From Cytobacillus kochii (GTDB taxonomy: Bacteria; Bacillota; Bacilli; Bacillales; Cytobacillaceae), in contig NZ_JAIVAM010000005.1 of the NCBI RefSeq assembly GCF_020171845.1, positions 248,001-312,000 of the forward strand: 64,000 bases of DNA, in the 5' to 3' direction. Shown piece after piece: positions 18,361 to 26,775 of the stretch. The first letter of the stretch is position 1. Every line of letters begins with the position of its first letter. The position numbers and the translations under genes were made by a program. A model generated the notes under the pieces. That model was not told the DNA's origin and made no database searches. It saw only the letters and a list, made by a program, of their open reading frames with translations.

Positions 18361-19158
18361 TTATGAGCCCGTACTCTTATAACGGCTGAGTCCTAGCATC
18401 CAAATGTAATAGGCAATAATGAAGAAAACAATACCAACCAATGGTGAAAAATAACCAATATTTTCTGGAAAGTATGGCGTTTCTTTACCCAAGATAACGC
18501 TTGCAGGAAAATAATTCACAAAACCAAAAGGAACAACAAACGCCGTAAACCATTGCACCATTTTTGGATAAATGACTAATGGGTAATTCGTTAAGTTTCT
18601 TGCTGGATACATTACTACCCAATAAAATTGCTCCGATTTCGTTGTCCAAAAAGCAAAAGCTGAGATAATCACGAGCAAGCCACCTTGTATAAGGACTCCA
18701 CCAATCACTGCGGCCAATAAAAACAGGACATTAGCAATGGTCCAATGAATGTGTAATTCTACACTTACCCAAATAAAAATAAAGATACTAAAAATAAACT
18801 GTCCAAAGGATGCCACATCAAATTTCATCGCCATAAAGTGAAAAAAAGGATTAATCGGTCGCACTAAGAAACGATCAAATGTACCGTTCAAAATGTATGT
18901 ATCAAGACTACGAAAATGGAAAAATAAAATAATGCAAAATCCCCAAGAGAGCACAGCTATCGCAAATAAAAATAACATCTCATAAAAATTCCATGTACCT
19001 AACTCCTGAAACTGATAAAGCATTACCCACATCGTTATCGCCGTTCCTGCATACGAGGTCAGCATCCCTACAATCCTCATAAAGAAGGCAAATCGGTATT
19101 GCAGCTGGGCCCTTATACCAGCAGCAACAAGCTTAAAATATAAATCAATATATCTCAT
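18361..19158 (-). CDS. ABC-2 family transporter permease (second of pair)
   Basis: 265 aa with about six membrane segments. It resembles the ABC2_membrane_6-type permeases (start MRYIDLYFKLVAAGIRAQLQYRFAFFMRI; LDTYILNGTFDRFLVRPINPFFHFMA). It lies 8 bases after the first permease gene and 45 bases before the ATPase gene, forming a heteromeric exporter. Confidence 0.85.
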   Translation of the reverse strand: MRYIDLYFKLVAAGIRAQLQYRFAFFMRIVGMLTSYAGTAITMWVMLYQFQELGTWNFYEMLFLFAIAVLSWGFCIILFFHFRSLDTYILNGTFDRFLVRPINPFFHFMAMKFDVASFGQFIFSIFIFIWVSVELHIHWTIANVLFLLAAVIGGVLIQGGLLVIISAFAFWTTKSEQFYWVVMYPARNLTNYPLVIYPKMVQWFTAFVVPFGFVNYFPASVILGKETPYFPENIGYFSPLVGIVFFIIAYYIWMLGLSRYKSTGS

Positions 19159-19166
19159 GAATGTAC

Positions 19167-19970
19167 TTATCCCCCTTGAACAACAACCTTCTGCGATGCT
19201 TTATTCCATACTAATCTTAAAAAGATATATGTAACGACCACCCAAAACAACTGAACCCCAATAGAAGTAAGGATTTGATATCCTGCAATCTCACCAATAA
19301 AGATCGCATTTGGTATGTAATAAATACCTTGAAAGGGCAAGTATGAGGCAAAGCTCGCGAGCCAACCTGGGAAAAACCACAATGGAATAACCGAACCAGA
19401 TAGTAATGACATCGCAAAATAAAAGATATCCTCCACTCCGCCGGTTTCTACTAGAAAGAAAGTTAATAATCCAAAGGCCATTTCAATACAATAACGAATT
19501 AAAAACCCAATAAAAGCGGCAAATGAAAAAGCTAACCAGATAAGTGGATCGTTAGGTAATGAAAGGTCCATGAAGAAAAATAATATAATATACAAAGGTA
19601 ATAGTGCAGTAATCATATAGAAAAACACACTGCCAAAGTCTGCGAATAAATAACGTAAAGGTACATCAAAAGGACGCATTAATTCTAATGAAATATCACC
19701 AGTACGCACTTTTTCTTGTATTTCCCAGAGAGGAGTCCCAGCCCCGTTTACACCTGAGAGAAATTGACTTACTACAATATATGTAAGCATTGCTTGAAAA
19801 CTGACGCCACCAGCCTCTTCTCTACCCGCATATAACGCTGTCCAGATAGAACCCCACATTAAAAGAAAGATCACATTAGAACCGAGTCTAGACCAGACAT
19901 CAAACCGGTACACAGCCGAACGAAGAAAAGACTTTTTGGCAAACGTCCAATACAATCGATAATTGAACAT
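19167..19970 (-). CDS. ABC-2 family transporter permease (first of pair)
   Basis: 267 aa, about six membrane segments, paralogous in pattern to its neighbour (SFLRSAVYRFDVWSRLG; VRTGDISLELMRPFDVPLRYLFAD). First gene of the three-gene exporter operon. It is divergent from the YjiH-type gene, with 206 bases between them. Confidence 0.85.
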   Translation of the reverse strand: MFNYRLYWTFAKKSFLRSAVYRFDVWSRLGSNVIFLLMWGSIWTALYAGREEAGGVSFQAMLTYIVVSQFLSGVNGAGTPLWEIQEKVRTGDISLELMRPFDVPLRYLFADFGSVFFYMITALLPLYIILFFFMDLSLPNDPLIWLAFSFAAFIGFLIRYCIEMAFGLLTFFLVETGGVEDIFYFAMSLLSGSVIPLWFFPGWLASFASYLPFQGIYYIPNAIFIGEIAGYQILTSIGVQLFWVVVTYIFLRLVWNKASQKVVVQGG

Positions 19971-20051
19971 CTACTTCCCACCTGCTTCTTTAAAAATCAC
20001 GTCATCTGCAAACATTTTAACATAATTTTACTAAGTCTCACCCCTTTTAGT

Positions 20052-20080
20052 TTGACAATTATTAAAATTGACAATAGAAT
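20052..20080 (+). promoter_or_regulatory. SigA-type promoter of the YjiH-family gene
   Basis: TTGACA (20052-20057) and TAGAAT (20075-20080) with an ideal 17-base spacer, about 95 bases before the start codon. Confidence 0.75.
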
Positions 20081-20176
20081 AACATCTCTACCATTTTTAA
20101 GTATAAGGTTGGCAATTAATATAGAATGAATTAAAATGTAGTCTGACTTATTTTTATTAGAAGGAGACATCAACTG

Positions 20177-21517
20177 ATGCGTAAATATAAATTATCGGAT
20201 ATGTTGACCTTCCTCATTCCGTCAATTCTAGGTATCTTATTCTTTATGATTCCTATTAGTATTGATGGGGAGGTAACAATTCCTATCGCTATATTATCCG
20301 GCTGGATACAGGATTTATTAAATGGATATATTCCACTTATTATGGTCGTTATTATTGTCCTTACTTTAGTAGGAACTTTGATTGCCAAGATATCTCCTGC
20401 TATATTCAAAAACTCACCCTTTTTAAATAACCTATTCAATGTCACATATGGATGGGTAATTGTCCGCTTTATCGGGGCTGTATTTGCTGTTCTAACATAT
20501 CTCCAATGGGGAGTTGAAGCAGTTTGGTCTACAGCTACTGGTGGACTTTTATTATTTGATCTATTGCCCGTTTTATTTAGTGTATTTTTATTTGCCGGCT
20601 TACTTTTGCCGTTATTAGTCAATTTCGGTCTACTAGAGTTATTTGGTTCTTTACTTACCAAGGTAATGAGACCACTTTTCAAACTACCAGGTCGTTCAGC
20701 AGTCGACTGTGTTGCCTCTTGGATTGGAGATGGCACAATCGGAGTGCTTTTAACAAGTAAGCAGTACGAAGAAGGCTATTATACAAAAAAAGAAGCGGCT
20801 ATTATCGGAACTACCTTTTCTGTTGTGTCTATCACTTTCAGTCTTGTTATTATTTCTCAAGTTGGTTTGGGGGATTACTTTATTCCTTTCTACTTAACCA
20901 TACTAGCAACAGGGCTTATTGCAGCATTTATTATGCCTCGTATCCCACCACTTTCAAGAAAAGCGGATACTTATTATAAAGAGAAAGCAAATGAAGCCGA
21001 TGAGGACATTCCTAAAGGCTATAATTCTTTTACTTGGGGTATTGATTCTGCGATTAATAGAGCAAAGAAAAATAAAGATGTTAAGGCTTTCTTCACCGAT
21101 GGCTTTAAAAATATTTTAGATATGTGGATGGGTGTTGCACCGATTGTTATGGCCCTCGGCACACTCGCGTTAATTTTAGCTGAATATACGCCTATCTTCA
21201 CTTGGATAGGAATTCCATTTATTCCTATTTTGGAGCTTTTAGGACTACCTGAAGCTGCTGCCGCATCTGAAACATTATTCGTTGGGTTTGCAGATATGTT
21301 TTTACCTTCTGTCATGGGGGCAGGAATTGAAAGTGAAATGACACGGTTTGTCATCGCTGCTCTATCCGTATCACAGCTCATTTATATGTCTGAAGTTGGC
21401 GGATTACTACTAGGTTCTAAAATTCCTGTATCTTTCTTTGATTTAGTACTCATTTTTATTCTGAGAACAGTTATTGCTTTACCAATTATTACTTTGGTTG
21501 CTCATTTTATTTTTTAA
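20177..21517 (+). CDS. YjiH family membrane protein (nucleoside-recognition/Gate domain)
   Basis: 446 aa with about ten membrane segments. Segments such as PGRSAVDCVASWIGDGTIGVLLTSKQYEEGYYTKKEAAIIGTTF and the C-terminal ASETLFVGFADMFLPSVMGAGIESEMTRF are typical of YjiH/Gate proteins related to the SpmA/NupC gate fold. The transported substrate is not established for the family. ATG 20177 lies 9 bases after GAAGGAGA. Single-gene unit with its own promoter and terminator. Confidence 0.85.
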   Translation: MRKYKLSDMLTFLIPSILGILFFMIPISIDGEVTIPIAILSGWIQDLLNGYIPLIMVVIIVLTLVGTLIAKISPAIFKNSPFLNNLFNVTYGWVIVRFIGAVFAVLTYLQWGVEAVWSTATGGLLLFDLLPVLFSVFLFAGLLLPLLVNFGLLELFGSLLTKVMRPLFKLPGRSAVDCVASWIGDGTIGVLLTSKQYEEGYYTKKEAAIIGTTFSVVSITFSLVIISQVGLGDYFIPFYLTILATGLIAAFIMPRIPPLSRKADTYYKEKANEADEDIPKGYNSFTWGIDSAINRAKKNKDVKAFFTDGFKNILDMWMGVAPIVMALGTLALILAEYTPIFTWIGIPFIPILELLGLPEAAAASETLFVGFADMFLPSVMGAGIESEMTRFVIAALSVSQLIYMSEVGGLLLGSKIPVSFFDLVLIFILRTVIALPIITLVAHFIF

Positions 21518-21548
21518 CCCGTTATTCTTTCTCGGGAAATAAATTTTC

Positions 21549-21581
21549 GTCACCTGTCATTCCTAACAGGTGGCGTTTTTA
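21549..21581 (+). terminator. Terminator after the YjiH-family gene
   Basis: CACCTGT and ACAGGTG pair around an 8-base loop, followed by GCGTTTTTA. Confidence 0.8.
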
Positions 21582-21911
21582 TATACATTGAATTGATTGA
21601 ACCTTTGATAGATGTATAACTAAAAAGATCCATCGGTTACGATAAAACCTCCACCCATACAACGTTTGGCCCTTTATGAAGGTTGGACAAAACCAAAGTT
21701 GTTCTCCATTTTTAAGCGCCATACAGTGAATACGGTATAAGCCTTTCACACAAATTTGTTTCAAAATGAATTCAGGTTGTTCTTCAGGTAGATTTGGCAT
21801 TTTTTTTGGCGGTTTATAAGAAGGGGGCGTTTGCTGGAATGTACCTATATCCATATTTTTTAACAGCTTCCCTTTCATACCTTTTGGTTCATGTACGTTA
21901 AAATGACTCAT
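21579..21911 (-). CDS. Hypothetical protein, unrecognised
   Basis: 110 aa from ATG 21911, chosen because GAGGTGA lies 5 bases upstream (an ATG at 21929 has no site). No signal peptide. The N-terminal half is rich in Pro and Lys (PPSYKPPKKMPNLPEEQPEF). The C-terminal half has aromatic, beta-like stretches (GLYRIHCMALKNGEQLWFC, GWRFYRNRWIFLVIHL). Four cysteines are spread through the C-terminal part. I do not recognise the family. Its 3' end lies in the terminator of the converging YjiH-type gene. Confidence 0.6.
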   Translation of the reverse strand: MSHFNVHEPKGMKGKLLKNMDIGTFQQTPPSYKPPKKMPNLPEEQPEFILKQICVKGLYRIHCMALKNGEQLWFCPTFIKGQTLYGWRFYRNRWIFLVIHLSKVQSIQCI

Positions 21912-22000
21912 ATTAATCACCTCATGCACATCTTATGTGAAAAATGACTATTTGGCCTCACACCTCTTTAGAAATTCACGATAATCCCTATGCAGAAAAC

Positions 22001-22036
22001 AAAAAAATGCCTGCAGTAACATCTTCTGAGGCATTT
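22001..22036 (-). terminator. Terminator of ybaK
   Basis: On the minus strand AAATGCCT and AGGCATTT pair around a 16-base loop and run into TTTTTTT. Confidence 0.8.
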
Positions 22037-22042
22037 GGTATT

Positions 22043-22519
22043 TTATTGAGCGATCTCGTATAATTCTGCACTTGTCATTTTAATGAGGTCTTGCAACGTT
22101 AATTCTATCTGAGTACCTAATTTACCCCCACTAACAATCATACTTTTCAAATCTTTTGCTGATGCATCGATAATGGTAGGATATTGTTTTTTCATACCAA
22201 TTGGTGAACAGCCGCCACGAATATAGCCGGTTATCTTTTGAATATCTTTCACATGAATCATTTCAATTTTTTTCTCACCTGACGCCTTAGCTGCCTTTTT
22301 CATATCCAGTTCCTTATTGACTGGAATAACAAAGACATAGTTTTGCTTACTTGCACCCGCTGTCACTAATGTTTTAAAAACCGTTTGACCTGATTTCCCC
22401 GTTTTTTCTGCCACCGAAAGACCATCTATTTTTCCATCCGCGACATCATAAGTCATGATCTCATAGCTTACTTTCGACTGATCTAATAACCGCATCGCAT
22501 TTGTTTTTCCTTTTGCCAT
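22043..22519 (-). CDS. ybaK: Cys-tRNA(Pro)/Cys-tRNA(Cys) deacylase YbaK
   Basis: 158 aa, the full family length. It hydrolyses cysteine mischarged on tRNA(Pro). The conserved GQTVFKTLV with the catalytic lysine, FVIPVNKELDMKKAA, GYIRGGCSPIGMKK and the late GTQIELTLQDL region are visible. It acts in the cytosol in trans to prolyl-tRNA synthetase. It is transcribed alone, with its own terminator. Confidence 0.93.
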   Translation of the reverse strand: MAKGKTNAMRLLDQSKVSYEIMTYDVADGKIDGLSVAEKTGKSGQTVFKTLVTAGASKQNYVFVIPVNKELDMKKAAKASGEKKIEMIHVKDIQKITGYIRGGCSPIGMKKQYPTIIDASAKDLKSMIVSGGKLGTQIELTLQDLIKMTSAELYEIAQ

Positions 22520-22565
22520 TCATCTACATCTCCTAGAAATAACGAAAAAATATATTTATATTTGC

Positions 22566-24227
22566 TTATGTTCGATAAACTCTAGCTTCATATGGACGGA
22601 GTTTCATTTTCTTAGATAGCGATAGATCGCCTTGTGTTTGATAGTTCCATAATAATAGCTTTGCACTATCCCTGACAAGTTGGTGATTTAAATTTACAGT
22701 TACGCTACACTCAGACAGGTTTACTATAACCAGAAACCTCTGTTCTTCATCTTCTCTTGTATAAGCAAAAATCTGTTTATGATTTGGAAAAAGAAGATTA
22801 TATTCACCCTCAATAAAAGTAGCGTGAGTTTTCCTTAAAGTGATCATATCTTTGTAAAATTGCAATACAGAATGATTTGAATTCTTTTGGAGGGTAACAT
22901 TGATTTTTGTATAATTCTCATTTGTCTCCATCCATGGTTTGCCCTCCGTAAAACCTGCGTTTGAATCAGAGCTCCACTGCATAGGTGTACGGCTATTATC
23001 ACGAGAAGAAGCCCAGATGAGTTTCATAATCTCTTTGTGTGACCAACCTTTCTGTTGTTTGTCCTTATATAAATGATGAGTGAGGATATCATAATAGGAG
23101 GACATCCCTTCGAAGTGCACATTCGTCATGCCTATTTCTTGGCCTTGATAAATAAAGGGGGTGCCTTTCATAAAGAAGTACATACATGCTAAGGCTGTGG
23201 CGCTTTCATACCAATAATCTTTATCATTTCCCCAAGTTGAAACAATTCTTGGCTTATCATGATTTTCGAGAAATAGAGCATTCCAACCATCTGAAGCTAG
23301 CGCGACTTGCCATTTTGTTAATACTTCTTTCAGAGCAATGATATCCAGGACTGGTTTTTCTTCTGCATCCCATAAACCAAGATGCTCAAATTGAAAAACC
23401 ATATCCATTTTTCCTTGATCTTTACCAACCCAAAGAAGAGACTCCTCTGCACTAACCCCATTTGCCTCCCCAACCGTAACGACAGGGTACTTCCCATACG
23501 TTTCTTTTTTTAATTCTAAAAGCCAATCATGGATTCCAGGTTGATTCATATGCTTCGAGAAGGAAGGAACATATGTCTCTTTATTAGTTGGAGGGATGTC
23601 TGGTAATCCCGGGCTTTTCTTGATATGACTAATCGCATCAATTCTAAAGCCGTCTACTCCTTTTTCTAGCCACCAATTGACTGTATCGTATAGTGCATGA
23701 CGCACCGCTTGATTTTCCCAGTTTAAATCTGGTTGTTTTTTTGAGAATATATGCAAATAATATTCATCTGTTTTTTCATCAAACGTCCATGCAGAACCAC
23801 CAAATATACTGGCCCAGTTATTCGGCTCTTGCCCATCTTTTCCTTTTCTCCAAATATACCAATCTCGTTTTTTCGATTCCTTGCTAGCTTTCGACTCTAT
23901 AAACCATGCATGCTCATCACTTGTATGGTTTAGAACAAGATCAATAATTAGTCGCATACCTCTTTGATGCACTTCTTCTAATAATTGATCAAAGTCATTC
24001 ATTGTCCCGTATTCAGCTAGTATTTCTTGATAATTTGAAATGTCATAGCCGTTGTCATCGTTAGGAGACTGATACATCGGACAAATCCAAATCAAATCAA
24101 TCCCAAGTTCTTTTAAATATGATAAACGTTGAATAATGCCTTGAATATCCCCAATGCCGTCCCCATTTGAATCTTGAAAGCTTCGCGGATAGATTTGATA
24201 GGCAATTGCGTTTTTCCACCAAGTCAC
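22566..24227 (-). CDS. malL: GH13 alpha-glucosidase (oligo-1,6-glucosidase type)
   Basis: 553 aa, no signal peptide, so intracellular. The (beta/alpha)8 barrel shows the GH13 conserved regions: DLVLNH, DGFRIDA with nucleophile Asp197, GEAN with acid/base Glu254, and LENHDKPR with transition-state stabiliser Asp324. The sequence around 191-200 (GVDGFRIDAIS) and the DxNGDGIGD calcium loop near residue 20 fit the MalL/oligo-1,6-glucosidase group, which hydrolyses isomaltose, sucrose or maltose-like sugars. No sugar transporter is adjacent. Confidence 0.9.
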   Translation of the reverse strand: MTWWKNAIAYQIYPRSFQDSNGDGIGDIQGIIQRLSYLKELGIDLIWICPMYQSPNDDNGYDISNYQEILAEYGTMNDFDQLLEEVHQRGMRLIIDLVLNHTSDEHAWFIESKASKESKKRDWYIWRKGKDGQEPNNWASIFGGSAWTFDEKTDEYYLHIFSKKQPDLNWENQAVRHALYDTVNWWLEKGVDGFRIDAISHIKKSPGLPDIPPTNKETYVPSFSKHMNQPGIHDWLLELKKETYGKYPVVTVGEANGVSAEESLLWVGKDQGKMDMVFQFEHLGLWDAEEKPVLDIIALKEVLTKWQVALASDGWNALFLENHDKPRIVSTWGNDKDYWYESATALACMYFFMKGTPFIYQGQEIGMTNVHFEGMSSYYDILTHHLYKDKQQKGWSHKEIMKLIWASSRDNSRTPMQWSSDSNAGFTEGKPWMETNENYTKINVTLQKNSNHSVLQFYKDMITLRKTHATFIEGEYNLLFPNHKQIFAYTREDEEQRFLVIVNLSECSVTVNLNHQLVRDSAKLLLWNYQTQGDLSLSKKMKLRPYEARVYRT

Positions 24228-24247
24228 ATCCCATTCCTCACCTTCTA

Positions 24248-25144
24248 CTAACGATAAATTAATGATTTATGAATCCATATGGCCGCCTGAGAGCCTTCAC
24301 CCATAGCAATTGTCACTTGTTCTGAATGAGCCACAACATCACCCGCAGCCCAAACATGAGGGACATTCGTCATTTTCGAGCGCCCATCCGTTATAATATG
24401 CTGATTACCTAAACGTTCTACACCTAATTTTGCTGCTAAGTCTGATTTTACCTGATTCCCTCCATAAGCAATAAAACCCCTCTCACCTTCTACCACCTGC
24501 CCAGATTCCAATCGAACCCCCCGAAACGATGAGTCCTCTGCCAATACTTCCGCTATTTTTTCTTCAATCACTTCTATTCCTAATTTCTCTAACTGTTGAT
24601 AAGTTTGTGGATAAACTTCTTTTTTCTCATCATTAACGAATATTATTGAATTCGTCCAATAAGCAAGCGTCAATGCCATATTAGCACCCGTGTTCCCAGA
24701 ACCCATCACAACCGTTGTTTTATCCTTCACCTCATACCCATCACAGTCTGGACACACGTACACAGTCAAACCTAGACATGGGCCGAGCGATTCATAAGGG
24801 GGAATATGGTCCATTATTCCTGTGGCAAGTAATAACCGCATGCCTCTATATTGCTTATTACTTCTTGTGTAAATAATGAACTCCTCTTCCTCGTATACAA
24901 TGTCTACCACTCGTTCATCTTGATAATGAACACCATATTGTTCTCCATGCGCTCTCCCGATTTCCCTAAGATAAGGGCCGCTTACGCCATTAGGATAACC
25001 TAATATATTATGATAACTTTGACAGATTGACGATCGACCTTGATTATCATCAAGCACTAACACCCGGTGTTTATAACGACCTAATTGAATCGCTGCCTGT
25101 AACCCTGCGATTCCACCACCAATAATGATGCATTCGTATTTCAT
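24248..25144 (-). CDS. Thioredoxin-reductase-like FAD/NAD(P) oxidoreductase with CPDCDG motif
   Basis: About 298 aa, length of a low-molecular-weight thioredoxin reductase. N-terminal FAD-binding IIGGGIAGLQAA, redox motif CPDCDGYE near residue 132, NAD(P)-binding MGSGNTGANMA, and the C-terminal FAD motif VWAAGDV. The CxxCDGYE form differs from the CATC of true TrxB and resembles disulfide-forming relatives such as GliT/HlmI and ferredoxin-independent TrxR-like enzymes; the substrate is unknown. ATG 25144 has GGAGGG at 9 bases. The region upstream of it is the DnaA-box cluster. Confidence 0.85.
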   Translation of the reverse strand: MKYECIIIGGGIAGLQAAIQLGRYKHRVLVLDDNQGRSSICQSYHNILGYPNGVSGPYLREIGRAHGEQYGVHYQDERVVDIVYEEEEFIIYTRSNKQYRGMRLLLATGIMDHIPPYESLGPCLGLTVYVCPDCDGYEVKDKTTVVMGSGNTGANMALTLAYWTNSIIFVNDEKKEVYPQTYQQLEKLGIEVIEEKIAEVLAEDSSFRGVRLESGQVVEGERGFIAYGGNQVKSDLAAKLGVERLGNQHIITDGRSKMTNVPHVWAAGDVVAHSEQVTIAMGEGSQAAIWIHKSLIYR

Positions 25145-25224
25145 ACTCCTCATCCCTCCTCATTTTCATCTTCGTATTGTTTCCAAACGGATGAAAAAAA
25201 ATGAAAAAGGGCAACAAAAACTTA

Positions 25225-25399
25225 TTATCCACAATAAACACATTAACTTGTGGATAAACCATATATATACACAGGGTTATACACATACGAACAAACGCTT
25301 GGTTTAATAGCTTTTCTCCGTGATATAAATAACTTCTTCCTTTGAATCCATTTCACCTTTTTAAGTTATCCACTTTTTATTGTGGACAACTGTTGATAA
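25225..25399. other. Cluster of DnaA-box-like 9-mers
   Basis: Six sites within 175 bases: TTATCCACA at 25225-25233, its complement TGTGGATAA at 25249-25257, TTATACACA at 25277-25285, TTATCCACT at 25366-25374, TGTGGACAA at 25381-25389 and TGTTGATAA at 25391-25399. The first three match TTATNCACA exactly and the others have one mismatch. An AT-rich tract (ATATATATAC) lies between the second and third. No replication gene is adjacent. It may titrate DnaA, act as a cryptic origin, or regulate the flavoprotein gene 81 bases to the left. Confidence 0.7.
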
Positions 25400-25486
25400 G
25401 TGCTAATATTCTTTAAATTCTTTTCAAGTGACTTGATTTTTAACTTTTTAGTTACTCAGACTTGCGGCACACTCCTTTTTACTTTG

Positions 25487-26096
25487 TTTATTTCTGGAGG
25501 AGCTCTTCTTTTAGTCGCGGTTCTTCCTTTTTCGCTACTTATTTCTTGAGGAGCTCTCTTTTTAGTCGCGATTCTCCCTTTTTCCCTACTTATTTCTTGG
25601 GGAGCTCTTCTTTTAGTCGCGATTCTTCCTTTTTCCCTACTTATTTCTTGGGGAGCTCTTCTTTTAGTCGCGATTCTCCCCTTTTCGCTACTTATTTCTT
25701 GGAAAACTCTCTTTTTAGTCGCGATTCTCCCCTTTTCGCTACTTATTTCTTGGAAAACTCTCTTTTTAGTCGCGATTCTCCCCTTTTCGCTACTTATTTC
25801 TTGGAAGGCTCTCTTTTTAGTCGCGATTCTTCCTTTTTCCCTACTTATTTCTTAGGAAGCTCTCTTTTTAGTCGCGATTCTTCCTTTTTCCCTACTTATT
25901 TCTTAGGAAGCTCTCTTTTTAGTCGCGATTCTTCCTTTTTCCCTACTCATTTCTTGAGGAGCTCTCTTTTTAGTCGCGATTCTTCCTTTTTCCCTACTTA
26001 TTTCTTGGGGAGCTCTTCTTTTAGTCGCGATTCTCTCCTTTTCGCTACTTATTTCTTGGAAAGCTCTCTTTTTAGTCGCGATTCTCTCTCTCTTGT
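25487..26096. repeat. Tandem array, 51-bp period, 12 copies
   Basis: The marker AGTCGCG occurs at 25513, 25564, 25615, 25666, 25717, 25768, 25819, 25870, 25921, 25972, 26023 and 26074, always exactly 51 bases apart. Each unit also carries CTACTTATTTCTTGG (or close variants) and a pyrimidine-rich CTCTTTTT tract. Copies differ by substitutions but never by length. The plus strand is open throughout (17-residue unit SRDSSFFPTYFLGSSLF); the basic minus-strand frame (unit IATKKRAFQEISSEKER) is broken by TAA in two copies. No ribosome-binding site precedes the plus frame, so I treat it as non-coding. It lies between the parMR terminator and the DnaA-box cluster. Confidence 0.95.
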
Positions 26097-26149
26097 TCCC
26101 TAATTAAAGACATATCTTCACAGGCCCGCCCAACATGGGTTCAAAAATA

Positions 26150-26184
26150 ACAAAAAGGTTGCCCACCCACGTCGGCAACCTTCC
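26150..26184 (-). terminator. Terminator of the parM-parR operon
   Basis: On the minus strand AAGGTTGCC and GGCAACCTT pair, followed by TTTTGTTATTTTT. It sits directly after the parR stop and isolates the operon from the 51-bp array. Confidence 0.85.
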
Positions 26185-26186
26185 TG

Positions 26187-26765
26187 CTATTTATTCATAT
26201 GTGACAAAAAACCACCTAATAAATCATCAATATCTTCTTCGGCTTCTTCCTTATGTGGTTCTGGTTCGTTTTTCTTCGCTTGATTCCAATCGAAACTATC
26301 TAGTTCATCTTCAAACGTCGCATCGTCAGCAGGTTCTTCCGCAGCAGCAGTTTCCTGCCATTCATCAACAGGGGTAACTCCTGATTCTTCTTGCAAATAT
26401 AATGCTTCATCGATATTAGCTGAGCCACTATTTAAAGAGGCTAATAATGCTGTAGCTCTGAGTGGGTCGGAAATAAGCTGGTACACAATACTTCCGAGTA
26501 GTGCCTCAGAATGCTCATGTTTTAGCCAATCCTTTTGAACCTTTGTTAAGTGTTTCGGAAGTGGAATCGTAATAGCTTCTCTCTCATTACTCTTATTTTG
26601 ATTGACTCCCGCAAGGACAATTTCTGCAACCTTACTAGAAAAATTTCTTCTCTCTGTTGTTTTTAACCTTTGTAGCTCTTTTAGTAAATAATCTGGTGTA
26701 TCAGATGGTATTCGGAATGAAATTGACTGACCCCTTTTCAATTCCGAAGAAGCTGGTTTTTTCAT
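26187..26765 (-). CDS. parR: ParR-like centromere-binding adaptor of an actin partition system
   Basis: 192 aa from ATG 26765, which has AGGTGAG 6 bases upstream. The N-terminus (RGQSISFRIPSDTPDYLLKELQRLK and the following helices, about 10-55) looks like a ribbon-helix-helix DNA-binding fold as in ParR. The middle is helical. The last 60 residues are very acidic with a final hydrophobic patch (DDLLGGFLSHMNK), the kind of tail that contacts ParM filaments. It lies 10 bases after the parM gene. The call rests on gene order, fold pattern and tail; sequence conservation in ParR proteins is low. Confidence 0.75.
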   Translation of the reverse strand: MKKPASSELKRGQSISFRIPSDTPDYLLKELQRLKTTERRNFSSKVAEIVLAGVNQNKSNEREAITIPLPKHLTKVQKDWLKHEHSEALLGSIVYQLISDPLRATALLASLNSGSANIDEALYLQEESGVTPVDEWQETAAAEEPADDATFEDELDSFDWNQAKKNEPEPHKEEAEEDIDDLLGGFLSHMNK

Positions 26766-26775
26766 CAAAACTCAC

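Noticed and set aside
25487-26096. CRISPR array
   Set aside because: Units are contiguous and the whole 51 bases is repeated; there are no unique spacers and no cas genes. The same holds for 44813-45578.
25462-26103. 213-codon open frame across the first array as a real protein
   Set aside because: It starts at a TTG without a ribosome-binding site, the composition is extremely skewed (Ser, Phe, Arg, Asp repeats), and openness follows from a stop-free 51-bp unit.
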